Assembly (NCBI GenBank): GCA_947494565.1
Contig: CANLVG010000007.1
Location: 62,001-126,000 of the forward strand
DNA length: 64,000 nucleotides
Reading direction: 5' to 3'
From: an uncultured Flavobacteriaceae bacterium
GTDB lineage: Bacteria > Bacteroidota > Bacteroidia > Flavobacteriales > Flavobacteriaceae
In this document: positions 47,129 to 57,000 of the stretch, one piece after another
Numbering within the stretch: the stretch's first letter is position 1
Layout of the letters: the number at the start of each line of letters is the position of its first letter
Program-made: the position numbers and the translations under genes
Notes under the pieces: model-generated
Database searches by the model: none
What the model saw: the letters and a program-made list of their open reading frames with translations, nothing else
Told to the model about the DNA's origin: nothing

Positions 47129-48559
47129 TTAAGAATCCATTATAATCGAATGCGTTCGACGCATGGTGCTGCCGAGGAAACCAAGTCCAAATAGACCAAG
47201 GGCAATCAGTAGCAATGGCGGTATCGACACCCAGCTATTTTGAGCTTTCGGTTCGTAGTTGAATTCAGGGATATTTGGATAATCCAGTTGGGAAAAATCC
47301 TTATTGTTATACAAAAAGGGCATAAAGTGTTGCCGCCATTCTCCGGCAAAAGCAACTACTTGCTTTCTGTAGTTTTCATAATTTTCCTTTGAAGTACCGG
47401 CCATACGGTTGAGCGATTCCTGAACGAGTATTGCCGGAGACAACCATTTGAACTTGCCGATCCAATTTTGTTGGTTTTGTAATTGTCCTTCATACGAGTC
47501 GAGTATCGGCGCCATTTTTTCTTTTACCAAATTTTGCGAGGCCATATAGCGATGGTAAAAACCTCTACTTTGCGTTGTATCGTTCAGGGCGTATTCTGGA
47601 TGGTCGCGTAAGAAATTGTCCAAAATTTCATTCTGTTTTTCTGTAACTTCAGCTTTCATAGTCCGCATTTCATTGATCATCAGATTGCGGGAAGGCATGG
47701 GATACAATGAATTGCCTAATTGGTTTAGGATAGAGGGCACCAAGAGTACAAATAGCACCCATAAACCCAATAGGGCCACGGCATTTTTTGCCGAACTCCC
47801 AACCCATATATTCACCAAGAAGGACAAAGCGAACCAAAACAGCATATACACCAAGATGAGACCTACCAGGCCGAAGAAAGTCGTGGGTTCACCAAAGGGG
47901 TCGAGTCCCAATACCAAGAAAACGAGGGTTAGGGATACAAGAACCAAAAGGGACAACCAGAAAAATCGCAGGACCAATTTCTGCAAAACCCAATGCTGAA
48001 GTCCGATGGGTTGTGATGCCAATAATCTCAACGAACCACTTTCCTTTTCCGAGGAAAGTACATTATACGAGAAGGCCACGATCAACAAGGGTAAGAGGTA
48101 GATAATTACAAAGGCCAGATCAAAGCTGCCGAATAGCAGTTGTACAGGACTCGTCATTTCGGTAAAATTCAAAGAAGCGTCATCACCGCTTACCGTTGGT
48201 TTGACATAATGGGTGAACAGATCGGCTTGTCCAGTGGCGATAAAGGACATGGGTTGTTGCTCCATTGCGGCTACTCTTGGATGGTAGTTTCCAACAGCCA
48301 TGGGGCTTGAGGGAATCGTCCAAGATGACGCGCTGACCTCCATACCCCGTTCAACGGAATCTAAAAGTTTTAGCATCATGGCGTCGCTTTCCTTTACTTC
48401 ATCCTTGGCCTTGATGATACTATCTTGGCGGGTTTCGACCTTTTTCAAACCATTATAGGTCGAAAACCCAAACAGTAGCACCAAGATCAAACTCAACAAT
48501 TGAATCCAGCGGCTGCGCAACAACAGGGTCAACTCGTATTTAAAATTATAGGATAACAT
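47129..48559 (-). CDS. ABC-2 type permease, DUF3526, copy B1
   Basis: 476 residues, topology as for copy B2: N-terminal helix (SRWIQLLSLILVLLFGFSTY), large outer loop, then a six-helix core with LIVAFSYNVLSSEKESGSL. It lies 2 bp after copy A1 and 1 bp before the TonB receptor gene, so it is part of the same transcript. It probably forms a heterodimer with A1 powered by the ATPase at 49965. Confidence 0.85.
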   Translation of the reverse strand: MLSYNFKYELTLLLRSRWIQLLSLILVLLFGFSTYNGLKKVETRQDSIIKAKDEVKESDAMMLKLLDSVERGMEVSASSWTIPSSPMAVGNYHPRVAAMEQQPMSFIATGQADLFTHYVKPTVSGDDASLNFTEMTSPVQLLFGSFDLAFVIIYLLPLLIVAFSYNVLSSEKESGSLRLLASQPIGLQHWVLQKLVLRFFWLSLLVLVSLTLVFLVLGLDPFGEPTTFFGLVGLILVYMLFWFALSFLVNIWVGSSAKNAVALLGLWVLFVLLVPSILNQLGNSLYPMPSRNLMINEMRTMKAEVTEKQNEILDNFLRDHPEYALNDTTQSRGFYHRYMASQNLVKEKMAPILDSYEGQLQNQQNWIGKFKWLSPAILVQESLNRMAGTSKENYENYRKQVVAFAGEWRQHFMPFLYNNKDFSQLDYPNIPEFNYEPKAQNSWVSIPPLLLIALGLFGLGFLGSTMRRTHSIIMDS

Positions 48560-48561
48560 AG

Positions 48562-49968
48562 CTAAAGGGTTTTGGTGGTGAAAAACAACAATCCGAAAGT
48601 GGCAAAAAGCCAGGTCGCCAACACCACCATATTGGAGGTGTTGCGATTTAGGACGGAACCGAGTTCGGGCGGATCATATTGAAAAGCGGGCAACTGCTTC
48701 CAAAAGTCGGCACTTGCTTTATAGCCCCGTTCCCCATATTGGGTGTTTTTGGCCGTATTGCCATTTAAGAACTCTTGGGTGGCGATGCGGTAGGTCTCGG
48801 CAGCATCGGCGAAATCCCAATGGGTATCATAATCGGTATGTGCAATGGCCATACTCAAAAAACGTGTGGGCAAATAAGGTGAGATAGACGCCAAACTCCG
48901 ATATATATTCGATTGATTGGAGTATTGCTCTTTAAGGTAGTTGTAATGCTTAAAATAAATTTCCGCTTCATGCTCCTCCCCTTTTTGCATGCGATAGGCA
49001 TTAAAATTAAAGGGAAGTTGATGTAGGCTATCCACACCGTATTCTTGCAAGACTTGTTTTTCCAACTGTTTGGCTTCCTTGCTCCATGGATCATGACCAT
49101 CCAACCCTTCTTTTTTATCTTGAAGTACATTGGCTGCAAATTCTTGTCGCGTAGGGTAGGGGTACTTGTTTTCCGCAATGTTACTGGCCGCTTTGGGGGC
49201 TGCCAAACAGGCCAGAATCCAAATACAAAGGGAGGCGACCAGTGCAATTCCAGATTTTTTGACCAGGGAGGAAATCAACAATATGATGTTGATGAAAACC
49301 GCGTAATAAACCATATAGACCAAAAACATGACCCCAAGGGAGTTCCAGTTGAAGACTCCAAAATCTTGAAGGTTGTCCAATAATATTCCCGCGATTAGAA
49401 AAAGTGTTAGGGTTATGATCAAGACGGGCATAAAGAGGGCGCTCCATTTACCTAGCAACCACTTCCAATTGGAAACACCTTGACTTTTTAAGAGGGTCAA
49501 GGTGCCCATTTCGCGCTCTTTCGTAAAGCTGTTATACCCTAGAAGGATGATAAGTAGTGGTAAAATGAACAACAGAATAAAATCTGGTGTCAAATCTCCA
49601 AAGCGCGCCAGTCCGGTTTGGTCCGCCGCCGCACTGAATTGTGCTTCGTTACGTTTATGTGCTTCTAAGAAAATAGAGGTGCCCGCGTATTTGTCTACAC
49701 CTTGGTCGACCAATGATAAGGGGTATTTGGGTTTGAAAGCATAGGTTCCGTAATGGGCGGCGGAGTGCGGATTCTTTTCACCTTGGTTGTCCCAAACATC
49801 CCGTTCTGACGTTTTGGCCATGGCATATTGGGCGTTCACGTTCTGGAATTGTCGGGTGCTGATCCACACGGATACTCCAAGTAATAACAGCACGATTATC
49901 AATGAGATTCTAACCCTACCCTCACGAAACAATTCCTTGGTTTCTTTAAAAAATGTTTTTGAAATCAT
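48562..49968 (-). CDS. ABC-2 type permease, DUF3526, copy A1
   Basis: 468 residues, with N-terminal helix, periplasmic domain (NPHSAAHYGTYAFKPKYPLS) and a helix bundle from LGYNSFTKEREMGTLTLL onward. The start overlaps the ATPase stop by ATGA (49965-49968), giving translational coupling. It is a paralogue of copy A2 at 42066. Together with B1 it is the first permease pair of the locus. Confidence 0.85.
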   Translation of the reverse strand: MISKTFFKETKELFREGRVRISLIIVLLLLGVSVWISTRQFQNVNAQYAMAKTSERDVWDNQGEKNPHSAAHYGTYAFKPKYPLSLVDQGVDKYAGTSIFLEAHKRNEAQFSAAADQTGLARFGDLTPDFILLFILPLLIILLGYNSFTKEREMGTLTLLKSQGVSNWKWLLGKWSALFMPVLIITLTLFLIAGILLDNLQDFGVFNWNSLGVMFLVYMVYYAVFINIILLISSLVKKSGIALVASLCIWILACLAAPKAASNIAENKYPYPTRQEFAANVLQDKKEGLDGHDPWSKEAKQLEKQVLQEYGVDSLHQLPFNFNAYRMQKGEEHEAEIYFKHYNYLKEQYSNQSNIYRSLASISPYLPTRFLSMAIAHTDYDTHWDFADAAETYRIATQEFLNGNTAKNTQYGERGYKASADFWKQLPAFQYDPPELGSVLNRNTSNMVVLATWLFATFGLLFFTTKTL

Positions 49969-50681
49969 GGTGCTACTTCTTTATAGTCCATTGTGTTGAG
50001 GTAAGCACTTTCCAATTCGGAAAGGGAAATGTCGCCGGCCACAAATTGTTGCTTCAGTTGGCCGTCTTTCATAATACCAATATGGGTAGCTACTTCTTTG
50101 GCACGGAACAGGTCATGGGTGGCCATCAAGGTGGCGACCTTTTTATCTTTGAGCTTCCGTAGCAGGCGCCCAAATTCATTACTCGCTTTAGGATCCAGAC
50201 CAGAGGTAGGCTCGTCGAGTAGTAAGACTTTAGCCTCTTTAGCCAGTGCAATGGCAATACCTACCTTTTGGCGCATCCCCTTAGAAAATGTTGAAATTCG
50301 TTTACTAAAAGCCTCCGATTGCAGTCCGGCTTCTTCGAGAAACCCTTTTAACTCAGGTGTGGAAAAAGTTTTTCCTGCAATTCCTGAAAAATAATCGAGG
50401 TTTTCCACAGCGGTAAGGCTGGGGTATAGCATCAGATTTTCTGGAATATAGGCCAAGAACTTTTTGGTGTGCTTAAGGTTTTCCTGTACGTTCAACTGGT
50501 TGATGAACGCCGTGCCCGAAGTAGGCTCGATAAAGCCCAAAAGTAGATTGATAGTCGTGGTCTTTCCGGCACCGTTGGCACCAAGGAGGCAATAGATATC
50601 ACCCTCTTTTACATTGAGATTCAAATGGTCTAAGGCCTTCTGCCCACCATACATTTTTGTAAGGTTATCAGTTATGATCAT
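49965..50681 (-). CDS. ABC transporter ATP-binding protein
   Basis: 238 residues, a single nucleotide-binding domain: Walker A GANGAGKTT, Q-loop region AYIPENLMLYPSLTAVENL, signature FSKGMRQKVGIA, Walker B VLLLDEPTSGLD, switch His in MATHDLF. It resembles NosF/ABC-2 type ATPases. It is the only ATPase in a locus with four permeases, so it presumably serves both pairs. The 100-bp gap upstream holds an imperfect hairpin at about 50717-50744 (CACTGTTTCTCC / GGAAACACAGTG). Confidence 0.93.
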   Translation of the reverse strand: MIITDNLTKMYGGQKALDHLNLNVKEGDIYCLLGANGAGKTTTINLLLGFIEPTSGTAFINQLNVQENLKHTKKFLAYIPENLMLYPSLTAVENLDYFSGIAGKTFSTPELKGFLEEAGLQSEAFSKRISTFSKGMRQKVGIAIALAKEAKVLLLDEPTSGLDPKASNEFGRLLRKLKDKKVATLMATHDLFRAKEVATHIGIMKDGQLKQQFVAGDISLSELESAYLNTMDYKEVAP

Positions 50682-50782
50682 AATGAATGAAATAGTAAAT
50701 TATACAGTATAGTAACCACTGTTTCTCCTAGAGGAAACACAGTGTTGCGCGTCAAAATTCAAGGGGTTTGCCTTGGAAAATA

Positions 50783-51142
50783 TTAGTAACGTATAGAAAC
50801 AGGGGGTCCTCTGAGCCGGGAAAGGGCTCTAAGAGTCGATTCAAAGATGAGTTCGCCAAGACCAATAACTACAACGGAAATCGGGATAGCTATTAAAGGA
50901 GAACGGGATGACTGTAGAAGGAACGTTTGTCCCAATAATTTGGCACATAGTTCGCAAGAAGTGGAGTTTTCATCAATTTGGGAATCATTCGCGTCATGTT
51001 CACTATGGAAATCAAACGAATGTTGCGTAAAGACATGGATGGTATGGATTGACGACTGCACAAATAGTACAATTGTCAACAGCAGTACAAACCACTTTTT
51101 GGTTCTATCGCTTCCCATGGGAAAAGGGTGAGTGGAGCACAT
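50783..51142 (-). CDS. small membrane protein with His-rich and CELC motif (copy 1)
   Basis: 119 residues; ATG at 51118 is a better start for the first helix (KKWFVLLLTIVLFVQSS). A periplasmic stretch TIHVFTQHSFDFHSEHDAND is followed by NSTSCELCAKLL, then a second helix and a tail LRGPPVSIRY. His clusters plus CxxC suggest metal binding. It is a clear structural paralogue of the protein at 51904-52209. Unknown family, possibly related to DUF2946-type proteins; location ahead of the TonB/ABC genes supports a metal role. Confidence 0.6.
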   Translation of the reverse strand: MCSTHPFPMGSDRTKKWFVLLLTIVLFVQSSIHTIHVFTQHSFDFHSEHDANDSQIDENSTSCELCAKLLGQTFLLQSSRSPLIAIPISVVVIGLGELIFESTLRALSRLRGPPVSIRY

Positions 51143-51177
51143 CCACTACGGATTATTGGTTAAAAGTTTAACGAAAC

Positions 51178-51735
51178 TTATTCAACGGTTACATTGAATG
51201 TTTGTGTAATATCGGTTTCACCGCCAGCATCGGCCAATGTGCCATCATTCGGTTTTTTGGGTTCATGCCGTAGGGTGAACGTAAGGGTTCCTGAACTCGC
51301 GGCACCCGCCGTAAGTTTGATTTGCGTTCCTAACGGGTTGCCATCGCCGTCAAAATTGACGTATTCCATGGTGACGTCTAGACCGTCGCCAATAGTATAG
51401 AAAAATTGGTGTTCCTCATCTTCTTCTTCGACTTCATCCGTAATGTTTTCCGGGGGAGTCTCGGTTTCGTTCAACAAAAGAATATTGCCCGTATAGGACG
51501 TTCCTGCAACAAAACTTCCAGAAACCTCTTTTACTGGAGCATTGGGTCCGTCACCATCGAGGTCTCGTGACTCCATTGTGATTACGGCACCGCTGCTATC
51601 GGGGTTTAGGGTTACCATTAAGGTAGTGATGACCTCTTCTTCATTAACGATGTCTGGAGTATTGTCATCATCGGAACAGGAGGCAAAAAATAAGGTCAAA
51701 AAGGTAAACATAGATAAAAACTGAACTGTTTTCAT
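51178..51735 (-). CDS. acidic lipoprotein, metal-locus associated
   Basis: 185 residues. Lipoprotein signal LTLFFASC-SDDD. The mature chain is beta-rich and very acidic (DEVEEEDEEHQFFYTIGDGL), with the sequence ITTLMVTLNPDSSGAVITME and a final strand TFNVTVE. Related flavobacterial proteins are often labelled 'type 1 periplasmic binding fold', which the length does not really support. It sits between the two CELC proteins, as in flavobacterial TonB metal loci. A metal- or complex-binding role is inferred. Confidence 0.6.
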   Translation of the reverse strand: MKTVQFLSMFTFLTLFFASCSDDDNTPDIVNEEEVITTLMVTLNPDSSGAVITMESRDLDGDGPNAPVKEVSGSFVAGTSYTGNILLLNETETPPENITDEVEEEDEEHQFFYTIGDGLDVTMEYVNFDGDGNPLGTQIKLTAGAASSGTLTFTLRHEPKKPNDGTLADAGGETDITQTFNVTVE

Positions 51736-51903
51736 GGCTAAAATTGAGAATGAATACTAAAACTAATTGTGATGTACTTGGGTTTCGCCTCAATGATATT
51801 CACATTTGATTCCTTTGATTCTTTCGAATCGACGCATATCAAAATAGGAGGAACTTCGGTGTTGAATCGAAGAGCCTTAAAAAGAGACGAAAAACAGGAG
51901 GGA

Positions 51904-52209
51904 TTATCCTAAAATAGTAGGCGGGGGCCTTGAGAAAAGTGAGCCCTTATAAAAAGAAACGATAGCTTCTTGATCGAAAGGACGGACTGTTGGTTCAGAA
52001 GGTATGATAATCAGCGACTTTTCAATAGTAGTCGCTGCCGGAATGATGCCATCAAGTTGCTGACCTTCGAGTGTCAATACACAAAGTTCACAATTCGTAT
52101 TGGAGTCCTCCAACGTATCGTGATGCTCGTAAACATGAAATGCAGAAATCTTCGTCAGTAACAAACCGACAAGAATAAATATACCAAAAGGGCTTAGTAT
52201 TTCTTTCAT
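51904..52209 (-). CDS. small membrane protein with CELC motif (copy 2)
   Basis: 101 residues, first helix FGIFILVGLLLTKISAF, then HVYEHHDTLEDSNTNCELC and a tail SRPPPTILG. The order HxxxHH, CxxC, Pro-rich end is the same as in the protein at 50783-51142. It is the first gene of the minus-strand metal locus. Probably a metal-binding membrane peptide; no function established. Confidence 0.55.
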   Translation of the reverse strand: MKEILSPFGIFILVGLLLTKISAFHVYEHHDTLEDSNTNCELCVLTLEGQQLDGIIPAATTIEKSLIIIPSEPTVRPFDQEAIVSFYKGSLFSRPPPTILG

Positions 52210-52437
52210 GTTATCACAAACTTAGTGAATTCTCAGTAAATTTTGATGCTTATCAAGTAATGATAGTAGAAGAGTGCTTCACAATGTATTCGATAGTAAG
52301 GAATTTTTTATGAAGTCTATCAACGCTCATAAAATACAAACTAGTAAACCCGACATTTGTGAAGGAGTCTTTTTTGGTGCCGATATATTTTTAGGCAACC
52401 ATTTTTCATTTTTGACATCCTTATGGAAATCCTTTAT

Positions 52438-52872
52438 ATGATGATGAAAAGACTAAAACTATCAGTTGTAGCCCTAGTCGTACTCTCAATGATGACACAA
52501 ATGTCATGCGATAGTAGCGATGATTCCAATGCGGAATGTCAAGATGCTATCTGTACGGCAGTATTCGTGAGAATCATGGTAACCATAACCGATGAAAATC
52601 AAAACCCCATTGCCTTGGATTCTTTTGAAGTGATACATCGGGAAAATGGAAATGCCATAGCAACATCACTAACTGCTTCTGAACTAGAAGGAGCTAAAGA
52701 ACTCGGGCGATATCCATTGATAGAAGATGGAATTCTAGGAGTAAACCAAGAACTACAGGTTTTATTTAGAGGATACATTAACGGTCAGGAAGTCATAGAT
52801 AGTGATTATACCGTTGGCACCGACTGTTGTCATGTAAGTGTGACTTCTGGAGATATAGCGCTTATCCTCTAA
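52438..52872 (+). CDS. lipoprotein with C-terminal DCCHV motif
   Basis: 144 residues from ATG 52438 (further ATGs at 52441 and 52444 and an upstream one at 52423 are also possible). Lipobox SMMTQMSC-DSSDD. The domain is an Ig/carboxypeptidase-regulatory-like sandwich (FVRIMVTITDENQNPIALDS) ending in GTDCCHVSVTSGDIALIL. Two further Cys (ECQDAICT) may pair. It is divergent from the metal locus, with 210 bp between starts. Function unknown. Confidence 0.6.
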   Translation: MMMKRLKLSVVALVVLSMMTQMSCDSSDDSNAECQDAICTAVFVRIMVTITDENQNPIALDSFEVIHRENGNAIATSLTASELEGAKELGRYPLIEDGILGVNQELQVLFRGYINGQEVIDSDYTVGTDCCHVSVTSGDIALIL

Positions 52873-53026
52873 CTAAAACGATGCCCCACCCCTCGAACGA
52901 TCTAAAGTGCATTGTCCACTTTTTTCACTAATCTGAAAAATAGACTCCTTGTTGAAACCAAAATCGTCCGAACATGAATCGGCTTTCTAAGCGTACACTT
53001 TCGTTTAAAGTAATCGTTTGGTGTAC

Positions 53027-53902
53027 TTAGAATTTCAACTTCTCGGGGAGGTATTTCGATACCAAACCTTCGTAGTAGGGGCGTAAGGCTTTGGCATCGG
53101 GTTTTATCGGAGCTTTGGAATAGAGATCGTACGGATTGAATTTTTTCACCCATTCAAACATTTCGTGGTCGTGGGCATTCATCAGATGACTATAGGCACC
53201 CTCTCGATGCTGGGCATAGAAAGAATGGTACCGTATCATATATAAAGCGGGTTCGGGTAAAAAATCCTTCGTTATTTGATAGAGGTATTCGTCATGGCCC
53301 CAACTCATTTTAACATTGTTCAATCCACAGTTTTTACTATAGATGCCATATTTATGATTGTATTTTTGATTTGTATAATCAGGGTTTTCCTTGAAAAATT
53401 CATGATAAACGATTTGATCCGAAAATTGGCATCCTACCGGGAAGGTGTCCCCTACAACGGCCCATTGAGGTTCGCCAAAAAGACAGAGCACCTTGCCCAT
53501 ATCATGTAAAAATCCGGTCAGTACAAACCAGTCTGGGTGTCCGTCTGCCCGAATGGCCTCAGAGGTTTGTAGTAAGTGTTGTAATTGATCTAAATCGATA
53601 TCGGGGTCACTATCGTCTACCAGGGTGTTTAGAAAGGTAACGGCGTCCCAAATGGACATTTCCCTTCTATTGAACTTCAAGAATTCCTCTTCCTTTTTAC
53701 AGACAAAATCATAGGTCTGAAAAGTGTGATTAAGACGATAGAACTGCTTTACGGTATCTAATCTATCGGAATCTACATAGTTTCGAAATTCTTCCTTCTT
53801 CTTTTGAGATACTTCCGGATCGGGATATCGCTCCAGCAAGTGATCTTCCCAATCATCAATATCATTCATTGGGGTATGCTGCGGTTTTAAGGGCTCTTTC
53901 AT
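53027..53902 (-). CDS. inositol oxygenase (MIOX)
   Basis: 291 residues, full length for MIOX. It cleaves myo-inositol with O2 to D-glucuronate at a diiron centre. All HD-type ligands are readable: His in RADGHPDWF, His-Asp in [10 protein letters not shown] (about residues 131-132), His in [10 protein letters not shown], His in [10 protein letters not shown], Asp in [10 protein letters not shown]. The lid region [16 protein letters not shown] matches the family. No signal peptide, cytoplasmic. It is downstream of the hybrid regulator of the PUL, so glucuronate production next to a GH115-like gene is probably not accidental. Confidence 0.93.
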   Translation of the reverse strand: MKEPLKPQHTPMNDIDDWEDHLLERYPDPEVSQKKKEEFRNYVDSDRLDTVKQFYRLNHTFQTYDFVCKKEEEFLKFNRREMSIWDAVTFLNTLVDDSDPDIDLDQLQHLLQTSEAIRADGHPDWFVLTGFLHDMGKVLCLFGEPQWAVVGDTFPVGCQFSDQIVYHEFFKENPDYTNQKYNHKYGIYSKNCGLNNVKMSWGHDEYLYQITKDFLPEPALYMIRYHSFYAQHREGAYSHLMNAHDHEMFEWVKKFNPYDLYSKAPIKPDAKALRPYYEGLVSKYLPEKLKF

Positions 53903-54052
53903 ATGACGGATTTTATCATGGGGTACACCTTGCCATTGTACAACTTCAAAGCTACCAAATGCGTTGTAAGGTATGTACAGGATCGCAATTGCATATGGAT
54001 AAACAATTCAAAAGAATGGAAAAATCAATCTATTACTCGAAGACTAGCGTTT

Positions 54053-57000
54053 CTATTTAATCAATTGGCTAGGGGGGTACCCGAATTGCTTCTTAAAACA
54101 GCGGCTGAAATAAAGTGGATCACTAAAACCAACATGGTCTGTAACTTCCGAAACATTGTACTTCTTGGTTTTAAGTAGTTTTGCCGATTTTTTTAGACGT
54201 ATGGTTCTTATGAATTCATTGGGGGCAAGGCCGGTCAGCTCCTTGATTTTTCGATATAGTTTGGACGAACTCATTCCTATTTCCGCACAAAGAAAACTTG
54301 AGTTAAGACTCGTATTTCCCATGTTTTCCTCTATTAGCACGTTTAATCTGGCCATAAGATCTTCATCGATGGGGGAATGCACGATTAGGCTTACTTCACT
54401 TTCAATATCTTCAGAGAATCTGGCTTTTAGTAGTTTACGTGACCTGATGACGTTTTCGATTCGCGATCGTAAGAGCGATGGCTCAAAGGGTTTTACCAAA
54501 TAGCCGTCTGCTCCATAGGTGAACCCTTTTATTTTATCTGCATTTTCAGATAAGGCCGTAAGCAGTATAACCGGAATATGGCTGATAGTGGCGTCATTTT
54601 TTAGGCGATCACAGAATTGAAGTCCGTCCATAATGGGCATCATAACATCGGCCACGCACAATATTGGCTTGATCTGGGCACAAATTCGTAGTGCTTCTTT
54701 ACCGTTTTCCGCTTGGAATACCCTATAAAAGTCAGACAGGTAGTCGACCAAATAGGCGCGAAGTTCAGAGTTGTCCTCCACGATTAAGATACGTTCTTTT
54801 ACATCTGTGCCTTGAATTATTTTTTTTGCAGTAGTGAGTTGAGGTGATTCGTCGATGATCCGATTTTGGCCATATTCAAAAATCTCATCACCGAGATAGG
54901 CATCACGTTCAATCGGTAGTTTCAATGTAAAAAGGCTCCCTTGATCTGGAGAACTCTGAACAGCAATGGTGCCTTTGTGCAAACTGACCAGGGCTTTTAC
55001 AAAGGAAAGGCCAATGCCTGCTCCGGTATTATTAGCGGTACTGTTTTTTGCTTGATAGAACCTTGTAAAGATCTTTTCGTGACTCGCTGACGGAATTCCT
55101 ATTCCGTTATCACTTACTTCTACGACCAGAAGCACTTGGTTGTTTTCCGTTTTTTTGGTCAAAAAGAGATCCACGTTGCCGTATTCGTGGGTAAACTTGA
55201 AAGCGTTGCTCAACAGATTGTATAGAATTTTATCATATTTATCACGATCGATGTACCCTTGAAAATCATCTATTTCGGAAATGTAATTGAATTGTATTTT
55301 TCTGTCTTCCGCAAATTCTTCGAAAGTCTCGAACGTGGTCTTCGTATGCTTTGCGATGTCTGTTTTTGATACCTTCAATCGTAATTTCCCTGTTTTTGAT
55401 TTTCTAAAGTCCAGTACTTGGTCCACTAAATTCAACAGCCTATTGGTATTTTGATGTATGAGGTCAAACTTTCTTTTTTGAAAGTGATTGGTCGTTTCTT
55501 TATTCTCTTCCAATAACTGTTTGATAGGGCCTAAAATCAACGTTAAGGGGGTTCTGATTTCATGGGATATGTTGGTGAAAAACCGAAGTTTCTCATTGTT
55601 CAGTTTCTCATCACGTTCACGCCTTACTTTCTCCATCAAGAGTTGTTGTTTCAATTCTAGTCTTATTTTGATTTGCCTTCGAATCAAATAGAAGAGTAAA
55701 GTCAGAATGAGCAGTAGCAATATCCAAGCTTTGTAGGTGAGCCAGAAAGGGGGTAAAATAGCTACTTCGTAGACCGAGGGATCGCTCCAGACACCATGAC
55801 TGTTCATCGCTCTCACTTTGAACACATAGTCCCCGAAAAAAAGATTGGTGTATTGAACAGTCCGCTGATTTACGTCAACCGTATTCCACGATTCATCAAA
55901 GCCTTCTAAAATATAGCTGTACTTGTTGGCCCGTTCGTTGACATAGGAAGGACTGGAAAAGGTAAATGCGAAATTCTTGTTTACATTTTTCAATCTTAGT
56001 TTGCGTTCTGAATTAATATCCTTGTCCAGAATTTTTTGGTCATTTAAAATACTTCCGACTTTAATCTCTTTGTTTTGTACACTAACACTAGTAATCATTG
56101 GTGGGGGCGAATAGTCATTATCTTTTAGCACTGATGGCGAAAAGGAAATGACCCCGTCTTTACCTCCCAAATAAATATGCGAATCATCCGAATAGTAAAA
56201 ACCGCTCAAACTAAACACATCTAAGCGATTGCCACTGTTAGCATGATATGTTTTTAATTCATGGGTATTCACATCATAACTGGCTACCTGATTATTGTTC
56301 ATGTTGAGCCATAGCAAATCGTTTTCATCAGAGATTACGTCGGTTATCCACCTGCCCTGCAATTCCGTGGGCATCGTAGCGGGCAAAAAGTCATCGAGAC
56401 TTTCATCGTAATAGTTCAATCCGTTTCTGGTAGCGGCCCAAATTCTTCCGTTATTGTCCTTGGCCAAATCGCTCACATTGTTGTGTAATAAACCTCTTTC
56501 AGGGTGGCTATTCGCCTTATACGACTTTGTCTTTTCAGAAAAAGAATCGTATCTGAAAACACCGTCTTGAGTGGCAATCCAAATCTTGCCTACATCGTCA
56601 ACGAGAATTTTATTAACTTCTTTATGGACACTTGAAATGCCCGGCGAATCAATAACTTCTAATGTTTCTATGTCTATGGCAACCAAACCTTCTCCATGGG
56701 AGCCAACCACCATTTTGTTTTCACCGATCTTCGCGAAAGACAGCACGGGATCTTGCTGAAAGCCGACATTTAAAACCGCTGTGCGATCTTTTAAGTAATC
56801 ATAAACCAAAATCTCGCCACTCCATAGACCACAATAAAATGTTTTGCCATCGAAAGACTGAATGCTAGCAATATCTTTCATGCCCTTGTATAGCGGAATG
56901 TAACTTTCATTTTCTGAAATAAACAGGCCGTTATGCCTAGTGGCCACCACTATTTTTCCATCAAATGTTTTTGAAAAGCCCCTTATACGAGGTACTTGGT

